Below, piece after piece: positions 1 through 11,975 of a DNA stretch of 64,000 nucleotides (position 1 is its first letter; each line of letters begins with the position of its first letter). Position numbers and translations under genes: made by a program. Origin of the DNA: Coenobita brevimanus (Eukaryota > Arthropoda > Malacostraca > Decapoda > Coenobitidae); NCBI GenBank assembly GCA_032717465.1, contig CM064670.1:19447939-19511938 (forward strand). Direction: 5' to 3'. Below the pieces are notes generated by a model. The model had not been told where the DNA came from. It saw only the letters and a list, made by a program, of their open reading frames with translations, and did not search any database.

Positions 1-104
1 GAAGTTTTTACCTTTCCTAGATACTTTTTGTTGACAGAAATTAAAGATGTAGTTCGCTACCTGAAATTCGAATAATATGTTCTGTTTCACAGATGTTTCA
101 CAGT

Positions 105-250
105 CTTTCAAACACAGTATGTCCAGGCATGTAGAAATTAACGGATCTTGAATTTGGCTCTCTCTCTTTTTTTTTTTTTTTTTTAATCTTTGAAGGAACG
201 GTTTGCGGTTTCCTGGCCTTTGGTTCCTTCTTCCTTGCATAAAAAAGCAG
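105..250 (+). mobile_element. Jockey-type LINE 3' end remnant
   Basis: The stretch matches, in opposite orientation, the 3' end of the Jockey-type copies at 21001-21885 and 45636-46196. Shared words are the 'tcaaacacagt' start, 'atcttgaatttggctctc' and 'ggtttcctggcctttggttcc'. It carries an internal T-run at 168-184. It is a short 5'-truncated or decayed tail and has no coding capacity of its own. Confidence 0.6.
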
Positions 251-1281
251 TATAGTTCGTATGGAATTTGTAAATGAATGAAACATATCCTTTTCTTAAA
301 CTTTATTTTAAATTTTCTGGTCTACCAGACCCACAATGACCTGAGACGTCACAGCTTAGATGATTATTACCTGTGGGGGTTATTCAGCTTAGGATACAAT
401 ATGAGAGCAGAAGTGGTTAAGTGCTGACTTAATTAACCTCTCTGTTTCTGCTGCTTTTTTGTTTCTGTTTTGTTTTTGCTTAAGCAGATAATATATTTAG
501 TTGGAGAGAGCGCCACTATAGTAAAATTCTCTGTTTAATTAAAATCGCCTGTAGGTAGCAAGGATAGTCTGAAAATATACGTCACAGGATATGAGATTGC
601 TAAACACTTCGATACGAGATGCCTTTCTCAGTTTGGCTTGAATCGTCTGTCAACAGTGAGAACGGAAAAAATACGTTCCCTGATTTGAGGAGTCTGGGCA
701 CTTCATGTTAGTGCTCAGGTTCAGCGGCCATATTCACAGACTTTCCTCAGGGTGAGAGGAAAACGTTTATGCATCTATCTTGACTCATACAGCTACCACG
801 TAAATAACGAACTCGATTAACTACTGACGTGAAAAAACACAACAAAAACATTTCTGACAGCATTTGACTGTCGTGGACACTTCCGTAGTAAATATTGCTT
901 GTGACCTTTCACAAGTACGGTCCAGATTGTTGTTCACTATCTCAAGGGACCTGTAGAATCAGCTACTGTCATCGATATCATTTTGCTGACCTTATTCATT
1001 CATTTACTTTATTTATTTATTTCTCTATTTTTTTGCCGCCTAAGGATGAGGTATAGTATTATCCAAAATGTAATGAAATTGAAAGTATGAAACTGGGGGA
1101 GCTATCAGCATCATGGACAGTGAAATGGTCCATTTTTCCACTATCATTCAAGACCCCGAACTCCAAGTACACAGGTCCAGTCATTTGCACAAATTTTATT
1201 CAGTTTTCTTTATGTATGCGCTTTAAATTTAACGGTTTGAGGTATAACAATTCGAAGACAGACTAGCTTAGTTCAGAAAGC
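251..1281. other. Intergenic, no gene seen
   Basis: I see no gene. Around 525-590 there is a fragment resembling the right half of the palindromic TTAA element (attaaaatcgcctg, then gtagcaagga and acgtcac). The rest is AT-rich unique-looking sequence. Confidence 0.4.
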
Positions 1282-1460
1282 TTAATTCCTTCACCCCGAT
1301 GACCGGGGTATTTGATTTCAAGATTTTATTCATCCGTTGTAATGAAAGGAACAAACTAAAGTTGCATGTAGTTCCTCCACGTTGAGAAATCTCTCTTGAG
1401 CTAAGTAAAATAATCTTGTGATAACTAGGAGGGAAAAAGTAATCGTATTTAAGAGGTTAA
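1282..1460. mobile_element. Palindromic TTAA element (MITE-like)
   Basis: The element begins with ttaattccttcaccc and ends with aagaggttaa. The left half has 'agattttattcatc' and the right half 'tctcttgagctaagtaaaa', which are complementary, so the whole can fold on itself. It is a diverged member of the family repeated across this window. Confidence 0.5.
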
Positions 1461-2150
1461 AGGTCTCTGCCCCTGGTGGCATTACTCAAATGAACTTTCA
1501 GCCATCACTTGTGGATTCGAGTCAGTGCATGGAGTGTCTTCTGACCTATATTCTGAACGATATATTAAAGATTGACTAGTTTTATTAGTGCCACTGTAAT
1601 TTCGGGAATACATTATTTTGCATTATTTTTCTGGTTCACTTTTGGATGTAATATTGTATCCCCGAGGGAGTTACGGATACTTTGATTCTGTTGATGTCCT
1701 GCCGTGGGTTCATCAACATTACTGCACCTTGTGGGTGCAGTACCTCAGGAACTAGCACCATTTGGTTCTGGTGCCTATGGCAAAATCCGAGTTTACTGAT
1801 TTTGAAGGTTTTAGGTAGACAAACTACCCCCAGCACCATTTGGTGCACAACATATTGTGGAAAATATATGCCAGTAACCGAAGCACCTTTATCTGTACAA
1901 CATTTCATATATTATAAATCCATGGTAAAGGCTCAACCTATTGATTTTGAAGGATCTATGTAATCCACTCTTTCTTGCATTACGTTTGAGTGTATTTGTG
2001 TGTATCATAAAGATTACATCAGTTTCTTTTACACTTTGCGATGAGTCGTCCCTATTTACAAGCCTGCCTATAATAAGAGAGGGACACAACGTGGAAACTG
2101 AGCTCTGGAGTAGGAAACTGATCAAAGTCAAATCTCATTGTTCTGTGCAA
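1461..2150. other. Intergenic, no gene seen
   Basis: No convincing gene. There are two copies of 'agcaccatttggt' (near 1757 and 1832) and two of 'gattttgaagg' (near 1799 and 1942), hinting at a decayed local duplication. Confidence 0.35.
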
Positions 2151-2700
2151 GTATCTTACAATTTCAAGGCCAAAGCTCATGTGTTTCTGTCATGTCCCCT
2201 TCAACCACCCCTTGCCACAGGTTCTATATCATACGAGTATAGTGGCCAAACCATACTTGGTTGTGACACATTAAGCATGCAGTAGGCCTGTGGTAAAGGT
2301 CTGGTCTCCTAGAACCCCTCACTACATCATAGTTTAAGGACGCTTTCTCGTTGTACCAAGGCCGCTGTTGCAACTTGACACATACAGTATAATAAGACTA
2401 CGGTAAAGAACAAACCTATCAGTGTTCATAGTTTATGTTCCTCTTTTCCACCCCACACACAGCAAAACCCCTTCATTCGCAATAACCTGTAGGTTCAGTA
2501 CCTCAGTAGCTGGGTCATCTTTAGTTGTCGAATTTTACACATACAACAGGCTCATAATCAAGGCATAACTCTTGATTGTGATGGTTCTAGGTTCCAGCCA
2601 CCTCCCTTTAGCACCCTCCTCTCTGACAGCTTCCAAATGCCATATTTTACTAGCCAGACCGTCTTTGGTTGTGGAACTTTATACACACAATGTGATGAAT
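2150..2700. repeat. Degenerate tandem repeat
   Basis: Recurring words of the type '(t)ttggttgtggaactt..acacatac' appear near 2260, 2366, 2521 and 2664. They sit beside 'ggcctgtggtaaagg' and 'ctaggttccagccacctccc'-like words. The spacing is irregular (about 105-155 bases), so this is an old, heavily diverged tandem array. Boundaries are approximate. Confidence 0.4.
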
Positions 2701-2834
2701 GTGATACTTCAGAATGATACGCCAAACAGCAAAATGACTTTACAATCGGCGAACGAATTGAGTGAAGTTTTTGTGGTGAATATTGAAAAGTATAAAGTAC
2801 ATTCACATTTGACATATTTTGCCATTCCATTTAC

Positions 2835-2838
<4 letters not shown>

Positions 2839-2898
<60 letters not shown>
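2839..2898. repeat. (TC)n microsatellite
   Basis: Uninterrupted CT dinucleotide run. Serine-leucine repeat reading frames across it are artefacts. Confidence 0.97.
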
Positions 2899-2900
<2 letters not shown>

Positions 2901-3133
2901 ATGTGTCCAGACACACCTCATATCGCCAATTGTCAGAGTGACAGAAAAAGCAGTCTGCCTAGCTATCACCTTTTCCTTCCTTAGAAAGTTGGTTGTGAAA
3001 CGGGGACACGAGTTCGGTTGGAGCTGAATATTCACTGCAGTCAGTACACTGACGTCTCTTTTCGGCACATCTTCACATTATGTACACTTCCTTACCTAAC
3101 CTCACATCTCTTACCCTGAATTTTGCAGTTTTT

Positions 3134-3135
<2 letters not shown>

Positions 3136-3203
<68 letters not shown>
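3136..3203. repeat. Compound (TC)n(CA)n microsatellite
   Basis: A TC run passes directly into a CA run near 3171. Confidence 0.97.
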
Positions 3204-3206
<3 letters not shown>

Positions 3207-3282
3207 TCATCAGTCAGGGTATTTACTTTTCTCTTTCTCTCTTTCTCTCTCTCATTCTCCGTGAAGTTTTTCATGATGTTTC

Positions 3283-3472
3283 GCCCGTGACGCAGCGGTG
3301 GCGGGTATTCTGTGTGAGACCAAAATGTGTTCCTGTGCCTCCTCGGAACTTCAACTATGCAGGCACAGTTTCTGGGTCACACATAGAATAGGTTCCTGAT
3401 TTTGGGTGAAAGCGGCAAAGGGATGCGGTCCCCGGAACAGCTAGGCATCCCATTCGTTCTACCCGCACTCTT

Positions 3473-3476
<4 letters not shown>
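3283..3476 (+). mobile_element. Possible tRNA-derived SINE
   Basis: The start 'gtgacgcagcggtggcggg' resembles an RNA polymerase III A box in a tRNA head. A hairpin between 'ctgtgcct' and 'aggcacag' follows, and the unit runs straight into a (CA)n tail at 3477-3529. I cannot find a clear B box, so the assignment is tentative. Confidence 0.35.

Positions 3477-3529
<53 letters not shown>
3477..3529. repeat. (CA)n microsatellite
   Basis: Pure CA run at the 3' side of the possible SINE at 3283-3476. Confidence 0.97.
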
Positions 3530-3532
<3 letters not shown>

Positions 3533-3540
3533 AACCACTT

Positions 3541-3730
3541 GAAGGTTTAGTGGTTTCAGCGCTCCAATCGGATGGGTCCGGCAAGTGTTTTCACCCAAGG
3601 GTTGCTTGGGATTAATTACTTTCATAATATCACACAGTGGCAAGTGAGGTTGGTAACTCTCACCTTATATGTTGGGATTGGTTAGCCTAGCCCAGGGCCC
3701 CTGTGCTCCTGATGGGGCTTTAATGACTGG
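3541..3730 (+). mobile_element. SINE, family shared with 60235-60500
   Basis: The head 'ggtttagtggtttcagcgct' is followed by 'ccaatcggat'. The unit ends near 'gtgctcctgatggggc'. The reverse complement of 60235-60500 shows the same order (gtttagtggg, gctccaatcggat, tcacttgc, gctcctcacggggc). That copy also has a B-box-like 'caggtttctatccg'. The family is therefore a tRNA-like SINE with at least three copies in this window. Confidence 0.55.
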
Positions 3731-3759
3731 TTGATGGATAGATTGACAACTATTTTTAT

Positions 3760-4085
3760 TTTTTATGTGACCGACTCTGGGCATAGGCTTCACAGCCTGT
3801 TTTCAAGGCCCAGTAGTCCTCCTACAAACATACATCTCTCTACATGTCACCATTTCGGCACTAACTCCCACCGTCCATACAGAATACATGCTAGGGCTGT
3901 CTCATACAGGACTGGTGTATTGGTATTAGCGGGGGTATTTTTACATGTCGGCGGGTCTTCTGGTAGATCGGTAAAGTCTAATATTTGTGAAATTCAAATC
4001 CTTAAACTGTTCCCTGCCCCAGCGGGATTTGAACCCGGGTCCGTTAGGACTGCAGGCCAACTCTCTACCGATTGAGTACGAGCAT
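3760..4085 (-). mobile_element. tRNA-derived SINE (Cys-like head)
   Basis: Read on the minus strand, the right end carries a tRNA-like region. It has 'ctcaatcggtagag' (A box and D arm), an anticodon-loop-like 'ctgcagt' (GCA) and a strong B box 'gggttcaaatccc' within 4020-4036. The 5' acceptor side does not pair with the 3' 'ctggggca', so this is not a working tRNA gene. The body runs left to about 3760. Confidence 0.55.
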
Positions 4086-4141
4086 ACGCGTGCTTAAATC
4101 TGAAAAAAGAATTGACTTCCACAACTTGTTCCTAATACAGT

Positions 4142-4145
<4 letters not shown>

Positions 4146-4217
<72 letters not shown>
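4146..4217. repeat. Compound (CA)n(GA)n microsatellite
   Basis: A CA run to 4191 is followed by a GA run and then a short G run. Confidence 0.97.
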
Positions 4218-4225
<8 letters not shown>

Positions 4226-4309
4226 GGTTGTCATATGTATGGTAGGGAACATAAAAAGAGCACCTTGTATAAACTAACTTTCTCTTGCTAAGGTCATGAG
4301 AGTTGACGG

Positions 4310-4805
4310 GAACGGATGGAGGAAGGCTGGGGGTGATGTAGGAAGGGGGTGGTGAGAGTGGCAGGTAAGGCGGGGGTAGTGGAGATGGCACGTGGTGGTA
4401 AGAAAGGGGGATAGGAGGTAGCGTAGCGGGAGGCAGGTAGGGATGATGAGAGAGGCAGGTAGTTGTGGTGAGGGAGGTAGGTAGGGGTGATGAGGGAGGC
4501 AGGGAGGGGGTGGTAAGGAGCGCAGGGAGCGGGTGGTGCGGAGCAGAGGGAGGGGGTGGTGAGGAGCAAAGGGAGGGGGTGGTGAGGGAGGCAGGCAAGG
4601 GTGGTGAAGAAGGCAGGGAGGGAGTGGTAAGGAAGGCAGGGAGGGGTGGTGAAAAAGGCAGGGGAGGGAGTGGTGAAAAAGGCAGGAAGGAAGTGGTGAG
4701 GACGGCAGAGAGGGGATGGTGAGGAAGGCAGGGAGGGGTGGTGAGGGAGGCAGGTAGGGGTAGCGATGGAGGCAGGCAGGGGTGGTGAGGGAGGCAGGTA
4801 GGGGT
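4310..4805. repeat. G-rich purine minisatellite
   Basis: About 500 bases of imperfect copies of 'gggaggcaggtaggggtggt'-like units, almost all purine plus T on the + strand. It gives a proline-rich frame on the minus strand, which is low-complexity and not a gene. The many GGG/GGGG runs could form G-quadruplexes. Confidence 0.85.
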
Positions 4806-5472
<667 letters not shown>

Positions 5473-5476
<4 letters not shown>

Positions 5477-6889
5477 GGAGTATGACGTGGAGGAAAGGAG
5501 TGAGGGAGAAGGAAGTGGAGGAAACAGGGAGTGGAAAGAAGGTGAAGATTAACATGAAAATCAGGTAAGTGGGAGAAATAAGGAAAGAAAGTGAGGGAGA
5601 GAGAATTAAGGCTTGGTGGCAGAAGTAGGGAAGGAGCCCCTTAAACTCCTGAAAGTTGCCAGTGTTCGCCGGATCACTAAATTGCGTGGGGTCACTACCC
5701 ACTCAGAGCTAGTATACCTTCATTTTAAAAATATTCTATCGGGATTATTATTCATGCATAAAGCATTACACCAGTATTATATTCGTCTTAGATATTTTAC
5801 TGATGCTTTAAATGAGATTTACGCTGAAAATCTCTCCATGGAGTTTACTAAAAGCCATTAAAGTTTATTGCGTGTGTTTGCATTCAGCACATTTTTACCA
5901 AGTGTTATAAATCTCAGTTGTTGGAAAAATTTATCATACAGTTTCCAAAGATCGTAATCTTTCATCTGGCAAATCCTGACATGATTCTATCCATTATACA
6001 CTTAGTAATAGTAAGAATTGTACGGCCGAAATCTTACGGGGCCGAGATAAGTCGACCCGAATTTTTAAAGGCATGATATTCCTCTTGCTTTAAGAAAACG
6101 TCACAGTTCTGCTCCAGTCTATTTTTCCACATATATTTTACCTGCACAGTGGACCATGACACTATATTTTCCGGAATCATCGGGTAATTTCAAAAGGCGC
6201 GGGAGTCAGGTGTGGTGTATACACACCATCAGCGCCGCCCTGGGCCCCTGGCGGCGGGCGCACAAACTACGCCACGCTACCCATAAGAAAGCGCCTCCAT
6301 ATGAGCTCAGTGTGTTCTTACGATCTTCGATTGTATAAGTACCATATTTCCTTCATTTCTTATGTAAGATAAAATATCTTTATACTCATTTACAATTTTT
6401 CTTTACAGATGTACATTCGCCACCTAGAAAAATGACTATGATCAATACTGAGGCAACATAATACTCGCATGCAGACTGTCCCTAAACTGAGATGGACGCA
6501 ACCTTCCGTTTCTAATACATTTTGATAGAGAAGCCATTTTTTCTCCAGTGTTATATGTAGATAAATAATACACTATCCTATTTTCAGTAAAGTAACACAA
6601 AAATTGTATAACAGAGGGTAATTCAAGTTGACCTCATTTTTGCATTTTACATTATCTGGCGAGCGGTGGCATCTTTTTCCAGTTTGTGGGGACTCCTAAT
6701 GGAGTAGAATGTAAGAGATTAGTAGTGAGGGAGAGAGAAGAAATAAAAGAATCTGGGAGATAGAGGAGAGAGGGAAAGGGAAATAACTGAATGTGGGAGG
6801 AGAACGAAGGGGAGAGTAGGTGGAAGAGGAAAAATGGGGAGTGTGAGACGTGTAGAACGAGATACGATGCAAGAGATATCAAGGAATGT
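5473..6889. other. Intergenic; GC-rich palindromic patch at 6200-6260
   Basis: I see no gene. Most is AT-rich. At 6205-6260 there is a GC-rich patch with the perfect palindrome 'tggtgtatacacacca' and a 'cgccgcc...ggcggcg' inverted repeat around 'ctgggcccctgg'. A purine-rich tract lies at 6720-6840. Confidence 0.45.
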
Positions 6890-7145
6890 AATTCACCGGG
6901 TAGGTCAGGATCACTTGATGGTCGTGATCGTCAGCTTTTACCCTCTCGGAAGGGAGCTGAGAGCTCATATAGTCCGATCTAAGGGCAAGGCTGTGACCTT
7001 CACACACGCACACACCCGTCCCCTTGCTCAAGGGGGACAGTAACCACCCACTTCGTCAGTGAAACTTTTCGCAACCTGAGCGAGGCGCGAACTCCCGTCC
7101 ACCAGTTGGCAAGCGAGAACGTTACCACTGCACCAGCGAGCGGTG
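6890..7145 (-). mobile_element. tRNA-Gly-derived SINE, copy 1
   Basis: On the minus strand the head at the right end reads as a tRNA-Gly relative. The A box is 'tggtgcagtggtaacg', the anticodon region 'ttgccaa' has GCC (complement at 7108-7110), and the B box is 'ggagttcgcgcc' (complement at 7084-7095). The body runs to about 6890 and ends in 'ggtgaatta'. The copy at 31232-31488 is nearly identical over the full 256 bases, with only a handful of differences. Confidence 0.85.
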
Positions 7146-7236
7146 CAGTGATGTAAAGGAGGGAGAGGAGCATCAGTGATGGAGGAGAAAGAGGGAGAGA
7201 GAAGGGGGAATGGAGAAGATAATGAGTGTGGCGGGT

Positions 7237-7238
<2 letters not shown>

Positions 7239-7300
<62 letters not shown>

Positions 7301-7334
7301 AGCCAGCCAGCCAGACAGACAGACAGACAGACAG
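7239..7334. repeat. (GA)n followed by (CCAG)n/(ACAG)n
   Basis: Pure GA run to 7298, then tetranucleotide CCAG and ACAG repeats. Confidence 0.95.
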
Positions 7335-9304
7335 AGAGGGGGGGGGAATAGGGAGCGTGGGAGAAGAGAGGGAGGGAGAGAGAAATCAAGAAAAGTGGGT
7401 GAAGAAGAAAGAGGGGGAAAAAAGTCAGTGCTGTGTTATTAGGAAAAAGAAAGTGGGCAGGTGAGTGGAGAGGTCCTGGGGTGGGGGTCCTCTGTTTAAG
7501 CCCAGCGAGTCAGTCAGTAGGTCAGTGTGGTGGTAGAGTGTATCGCGAAAGGATGGTTGCCGCTGCCTCTGCACCGTGTGTGTGTGATCATGTCCGTAAC
7601 TTTGCACAGTCCACCTCCCGCCACCACCCCATCCCTTTGCTCCCATCCCCTTCCCCGTCCCTCCCTCCCGGATCCACCATCCCTTCCCACCCACATCCCA
7701 CATCCCTTGGGACCAGTGGCGGGGTTAATGACACTGAACCGCTGTCTCGTCGCCTCAGGAGGTTTCCTCGTATTTTTTTATTTTTACCATTACACACGTT
7801 CATATTTACACGTCTGTAAAGGCACAGGAGAGTTTACTGAAAGAAAAAGGTAAATATAAAATGTTAAGAAAGATTTGCTAGAAAGCCTCCTAGGCGCACA
7901 AACATACCGCCCTCTGCTCCCTCCCGGATAAGAGCTGAGAAACTGTAGATCTTACCCACACACCTGTCGTGCTGCCGCAGTGTTTGACTGGGAGTAGTGT
8001 TAGCGATGAAAATAGATTTTTCTGTTTTATAACCACATTCTCTGTGAACAAATGCAATGTATTTGCATAGTGAGTTACCACCATCTTCGTACGAAAGTGC
8101 ATCAAATCTTACCTTAAACTTGTGACCCGTGCAGCGATGAGATATACTCACATGTGTTACCGCCAATGAATACAGTATACTGCATGCTGGATGAAATTCT
8201 TTAGAGTATACTGGATAAATGCTTACTGAAATAAAAGGCGACGTGGTTAAAAACAAACAGTTGTAGAGTGGGAAACAATGATAAATACAAGTTAAATATC
8301 TATTTATGTTTCAGTACCTCGATCTGATGTGAACGATACAACCTTTGACATCCGGAAAAATATGAGTGAATATTAATGCACAAGCTGGACAGTAAACTTT
8401 GGAGTGATTAGATCAGATGACATTGGATTTGAGAGAATATTTTCCCAACGTTTCGATGTGTTTGGTCATTTTGATCAAAGAATGATGTACGAATGTTCCC
8501 TATCACTGTACTTATATTGATTGAAATATATCAGGTAACTGTTTAGAAATAAGGTAAACACTTGTATTGTGCTTCGGCACTTCATTTTATGCTTGAGCAT
8601 GCCAAGCACAATATTTTTTTTTTAATGCGTTTTTATAATGAAACCTTTCCCCTTATTTTTCCTTAGTTCTTTTCAAGCTTGGTATTTGCTACGTGGGTAG
8701 TGAGAGAAGTCTTTTTAGAACTTGGTTCCGTATTTATGATTTTAAAAATATCAAGTCGAGCACAAAATAGCTTCTTTACGCGTTTCCTTAACCACAATGT
8801 AGTTACCTACTACTTCAAAACCAAACTGATGAAAATTAATGCGAAAAGTACGATCCTCCCCCTCCCAAAAAGAACGATTGCTAATAATAATTCATCGAAA
8901 TGGAGAACTTTTTATCGGAAGAATATCTTTTGTGAATACAGGCCTCAGAGGAACAACGTTGGGCATTTGAAACGTATTGTACCTCAGTAATAATGTTAAG
9001 CTGCAGTTATATAGACAATGACAAAAGACGGTTAGCTTCAATAAGCACGATAAATTTAATAGTGAGAAGTGCTTTGTTTATGAATGACTGCAATTTCTTG
9101 AATAAAATGTAATATTTCCATACCATAATACATTCACTTCAAAGACATATCTTGTATTTTATCGTAGCTATCTCAGGACGATTCTCATTCTAGTGTATCA
9201 AAGAAAGATTTACGGTTTGGAGTGGGTTAAATATACAGTAGTCATCATTAATCCCTTCACAGCTGAAGATCCTCCCAGAGATGAATTGTCTCCTGATACC
9301 TTAC
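7335..9304. other. Intergenic; pyrimidine tract and an unplaced open frame
   Basis: No recognised gene. 7600-7700 is a C/T-rich tract. A 130-codon open frame lies on the minus strand at 7864-8256. On that strand it contains an acceptor-like 'ccttttatttcag' and donor-like 'aaggtaaga', but no family is recognisable. I regard it as unproven. Confidence 0.35.
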
Positions 9305-9488
9305 TTAATCCCTTCAGTCTGGTGGCGTACTTTATGTTTTGTTCTTGCAGTCATTAGACGACTTTTTGAAGTTGTGGAGAGATAAAACCTTCTATAACAC
9401 CTTCGTTTTAAGATGTCTTTCAAGGTTGAATGAAATCGTCTGAGGGTAGGATGAGAAAAAAAAAAAAAAAACACCAGACTGAAAGCAT
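9305..9488. mobile_element. Palindromic TTAA element (MITE-like)
   Basis: Starts 'ttaatcccttcagtctggtg' and ends in the inverted 'caccagactgaaag'. The two halves are complementary ('gttcttgcag...agacgac' against 'gaaatcgtctgagggtag'). It contains an A-run at 9457-9471. This is one of the clearest copies. Confidence 0.7.
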
Positions 9489-9689
9489 GAAAGACGCAAT
9501 CGTTGTGAAGGAACTGAATACTGTACTTGTCTAACTTTCCAATGACATTTTTTTTTCTATTTGCACGTCAAATTAAATCCTAGTACAAAGTTACATTTTT
9601 CTTTCACAATGTACATCATGTGTACTAGTACATCATGTCTGATGAGAGTATGAAAAAAAGATACTAGATCATGCTCATGAGATTCTGCC

Positions 9690-9930
9690 ATCGAGTCCTG
9701 CATTCCCTGATCAGCAGTGTAGGGATCCAGGACCAATATACTTAGTCCTGACATATAAGACAAGACTGACCAGTCGCTAACCCATTTTTGGCTTTATGTG
9801 AGCTGCCCTTGGAGGTAAGCCCGTATGGGCCACATATGTTTGGAAAAATTGAACACACTAGATCACCAGTCATCCGTATGGTTATATAGTTACCACTCAA
9901 CGTAGTAAACGGTTTCCTGGGCTAAAAGAA
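9690..9930 (-). mobile_element. Decayed SINE related to 60235-60500
   Basis: Shares in order 'agtcctgacat', 'tgaccag', 'ttatgtgagc', 'tatatagttaccac' and 'ggtttcctgg' with the SINE at 60235-60500, in the same orientation. No intact promoter boxes remain. Confidence 0.4.
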
Positions 9931-11335
9931 TTACATATTTAGCTTCTTACTAAAGTTAGAGGCACATAGAAGTAGCACAGTTTAGCACTGGAGCAAGCAA
10001 GTGAACGTCTGGTTTCCCTCCCCCCTCCCACCCCCATCACCCCAAGGTCTCCCTTAGATTTAATAATTTCGTGTACTGGTGTATAAAAAAGGAAAATAAC
10101 ATCATAGTACTTAATGGGCTGTGGCCACAGTACTTCGCCTTTCTTTATATACTGTCCTCTTGTGGTCGTGTTTTCTTTCGTATTCTGTTAAAAGTAACGG
10201 CATATGATACATAGAGTGAGCACAGAAAGTTCAGAGTATTACCATTGCCACTAATGACCCTGTCATGATCGGGACAACTTCAGTATTCTACTTCACCTAA
10301 TGCAAGACGATATTACTTAGCTGAGAATGGCCATAAGTCCATAATCAGAACAATGCAAGTGTTCTATTTCAGTTAATGTCAGACGATTTGATTCACCTGA
10401 GTGTCATAGGAGACTGAAAATGTTAATACTTTCACTGTTAAATCTCTTATAGTCAAGACAACTCTAAAATTTTATTCCAGCTAAAGCCAGAGTGTCACAG
10501 TAGCCTGATAACGTTAATTGCACTAATGACTCGTATGCCTCCACTGAATGGCCTCTCAGTAGTTATGTCGTCGGCTTGTGTTCCCATTGGCTTCATCGGT
10601 TGCAAACTATAAACCGCATTATCGGAACCTGATACATCCCTCCTTGTTTACGCATCCACAGTCACCTTTGGTGGTGATGTTGGTGATCGTACGAATCATT
10701 AACATGATTAGTGTTAGAAAGGTTACCATGGAAACATTTGTGAGGTCCTGACCTCCCCGGAGAAGCTTACCATGTCTGGGATGCTTCTTGTCAAGCCGCA
10801 AAGAAACAAACTGTGGACGCGACCCTTTTAGATAATGTCTTAGCTCTTTTCAGCCCGAGGTCGTCTCTTCATAAGTTATTACGCCTAATGCTGACGTATT
10901 TCAATCAGCATAGGAAACCCCTTGCAGTGAAGAGGATAATAAAGGTCACATAGAACTTCTTTGTCCAAAAAATTCCTGCTAGGTAGAAAAAGAAAGCGTC
11001 TGGGGGTGGCAAGAATAGACTAGACTAAAGCTACGCCAGCGCGAAGGACTAAAAGCTTTAGAAGCGGTGAGTTCTATGAACTGAATTAAATTGTCAGCCA
11101 TTAGCTGGATTAAAATATTATTATTATTATTTTTTTTTGTCAAATTGTTGACCGTGAGAGTCCTTATGATTTTTGCTCTACGTTTCTCTTAAGCACTGTA
11201 CACTGAAGTTAGTCGGAACAAAATAATGTTTGCATGTAGCATACAAAGAGTTAAATTTACTAGCTTTTCACTGGAACCGTTTTTGCAGTAACATTTAACC
11301 TCCAGAAAATGTTAGGATATTTCTCAGCCAGTAAA
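9931..11335. other. Intergenic; traces of palindromic elements
   Basis: No gene. Between 10250 and 10540 there are two or three decayed halves of the palindromic TTAA family ('caagacgatattacttagctga', 'cagacgatttgattcacctga'). The remainder is unremarkable AT-rich sequence. Confidence 0.4.
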
Positions 11336-11546
11336 ATTGTTGACACCCTGCACCCGGTGCGGCACTTTTTAGTCTACCCGTACTCTCGCTATTTTCAAAC
11401 AGTTCTATTCAGTTAAGAGACGACCTCTTCCTTAACGAAAGCTGTATATGACTATTGCAGTTCAAAAAGCCTCACCTTATCTGGATATAATTAGCTGGTG
11501 AGACAAGAATGAAATGTAAATCACGTTCTCGGCTAGAAGGGGTTAA
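11336..11546. mobile_element. Palindromic TTAA element
   Basis: The left half contains 'ttctattcagttaagagacg'. The right half contains 'ggatataattagctggtgag' and ends 'ctagaaggggttaa'. Diverged copy. Confidence 0.5.
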
Positions 11547-11565
11547 TAAACTTGCAGCAAAGGGG

Positions 11566-11745
11566 TTAACCATTTCATTCCGATGAAGTACTGTTTGGTT
11601 ATTTTTGCAACCTCCAGATTTTAATAAAGTTTTGAAGGCTCTGTCTTACTGGGGGGGCTAATAAAAGCCACAACCTGCTCTTTCAGTTTGGAAACGTCTG
11701 ACCTAAACAGAATAAAGCGTCTAGAACTTGCAAGAAGTATATAGA
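11566..11745. mobile_element. Palindromic TTAA element
   Basis: Starts 'ttaaccatttcattccgatg' only 20 bases after the previous copy. Inside are 'ccagattttaataaagtttt' and the partner 'cctaaacagaataaagcgtc'. Confidence 0.5.
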
Positions 11746-11789
11746 CACTGAAGTAAAAATAAAAAGGTCACCTGATATTATTTATTCTA

Positions 11790-11975
11790 TCAATCTATTA
11801 TTGTTGCCATCAAACGATTTTATTAAACTTAGAAGAGACAGTTAGAACTGGAGGTGCCTTTATTAACCTCTCCACTCATACAGGTCCATTCCTAGATAAG
11901 CATCATCTGTAGTGATGAGAAATTATTATCTTGGTGTTACGTAACTGAAATGAAGGTATTAATCTATGCCATTTT
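11790..11975. mobile_element. Palindromic TTAA element
   Basis: The left arm has 'gccatcaaacgattttatta' followed by 'cttagaagagaca'. The right arm has 'ctagataagcatcatctgta' followed by 'gttacgtaactga'. Diverged. Confidence 0.45.

Noticed and set aside
4012..4085. Candidate tRNA gene (GCA anticodon) on the minus strand
   Set aside because: The B box is good but the acceptor stem does not pair, and repeat-like sequence continues past the 3' end. Kept as a SINE head.
8679..8990. 103-codon frame on the + strand
   Set aside because: Opens with TTG, not ATG, has no recognisable domain, and its base composition equals the flanks.
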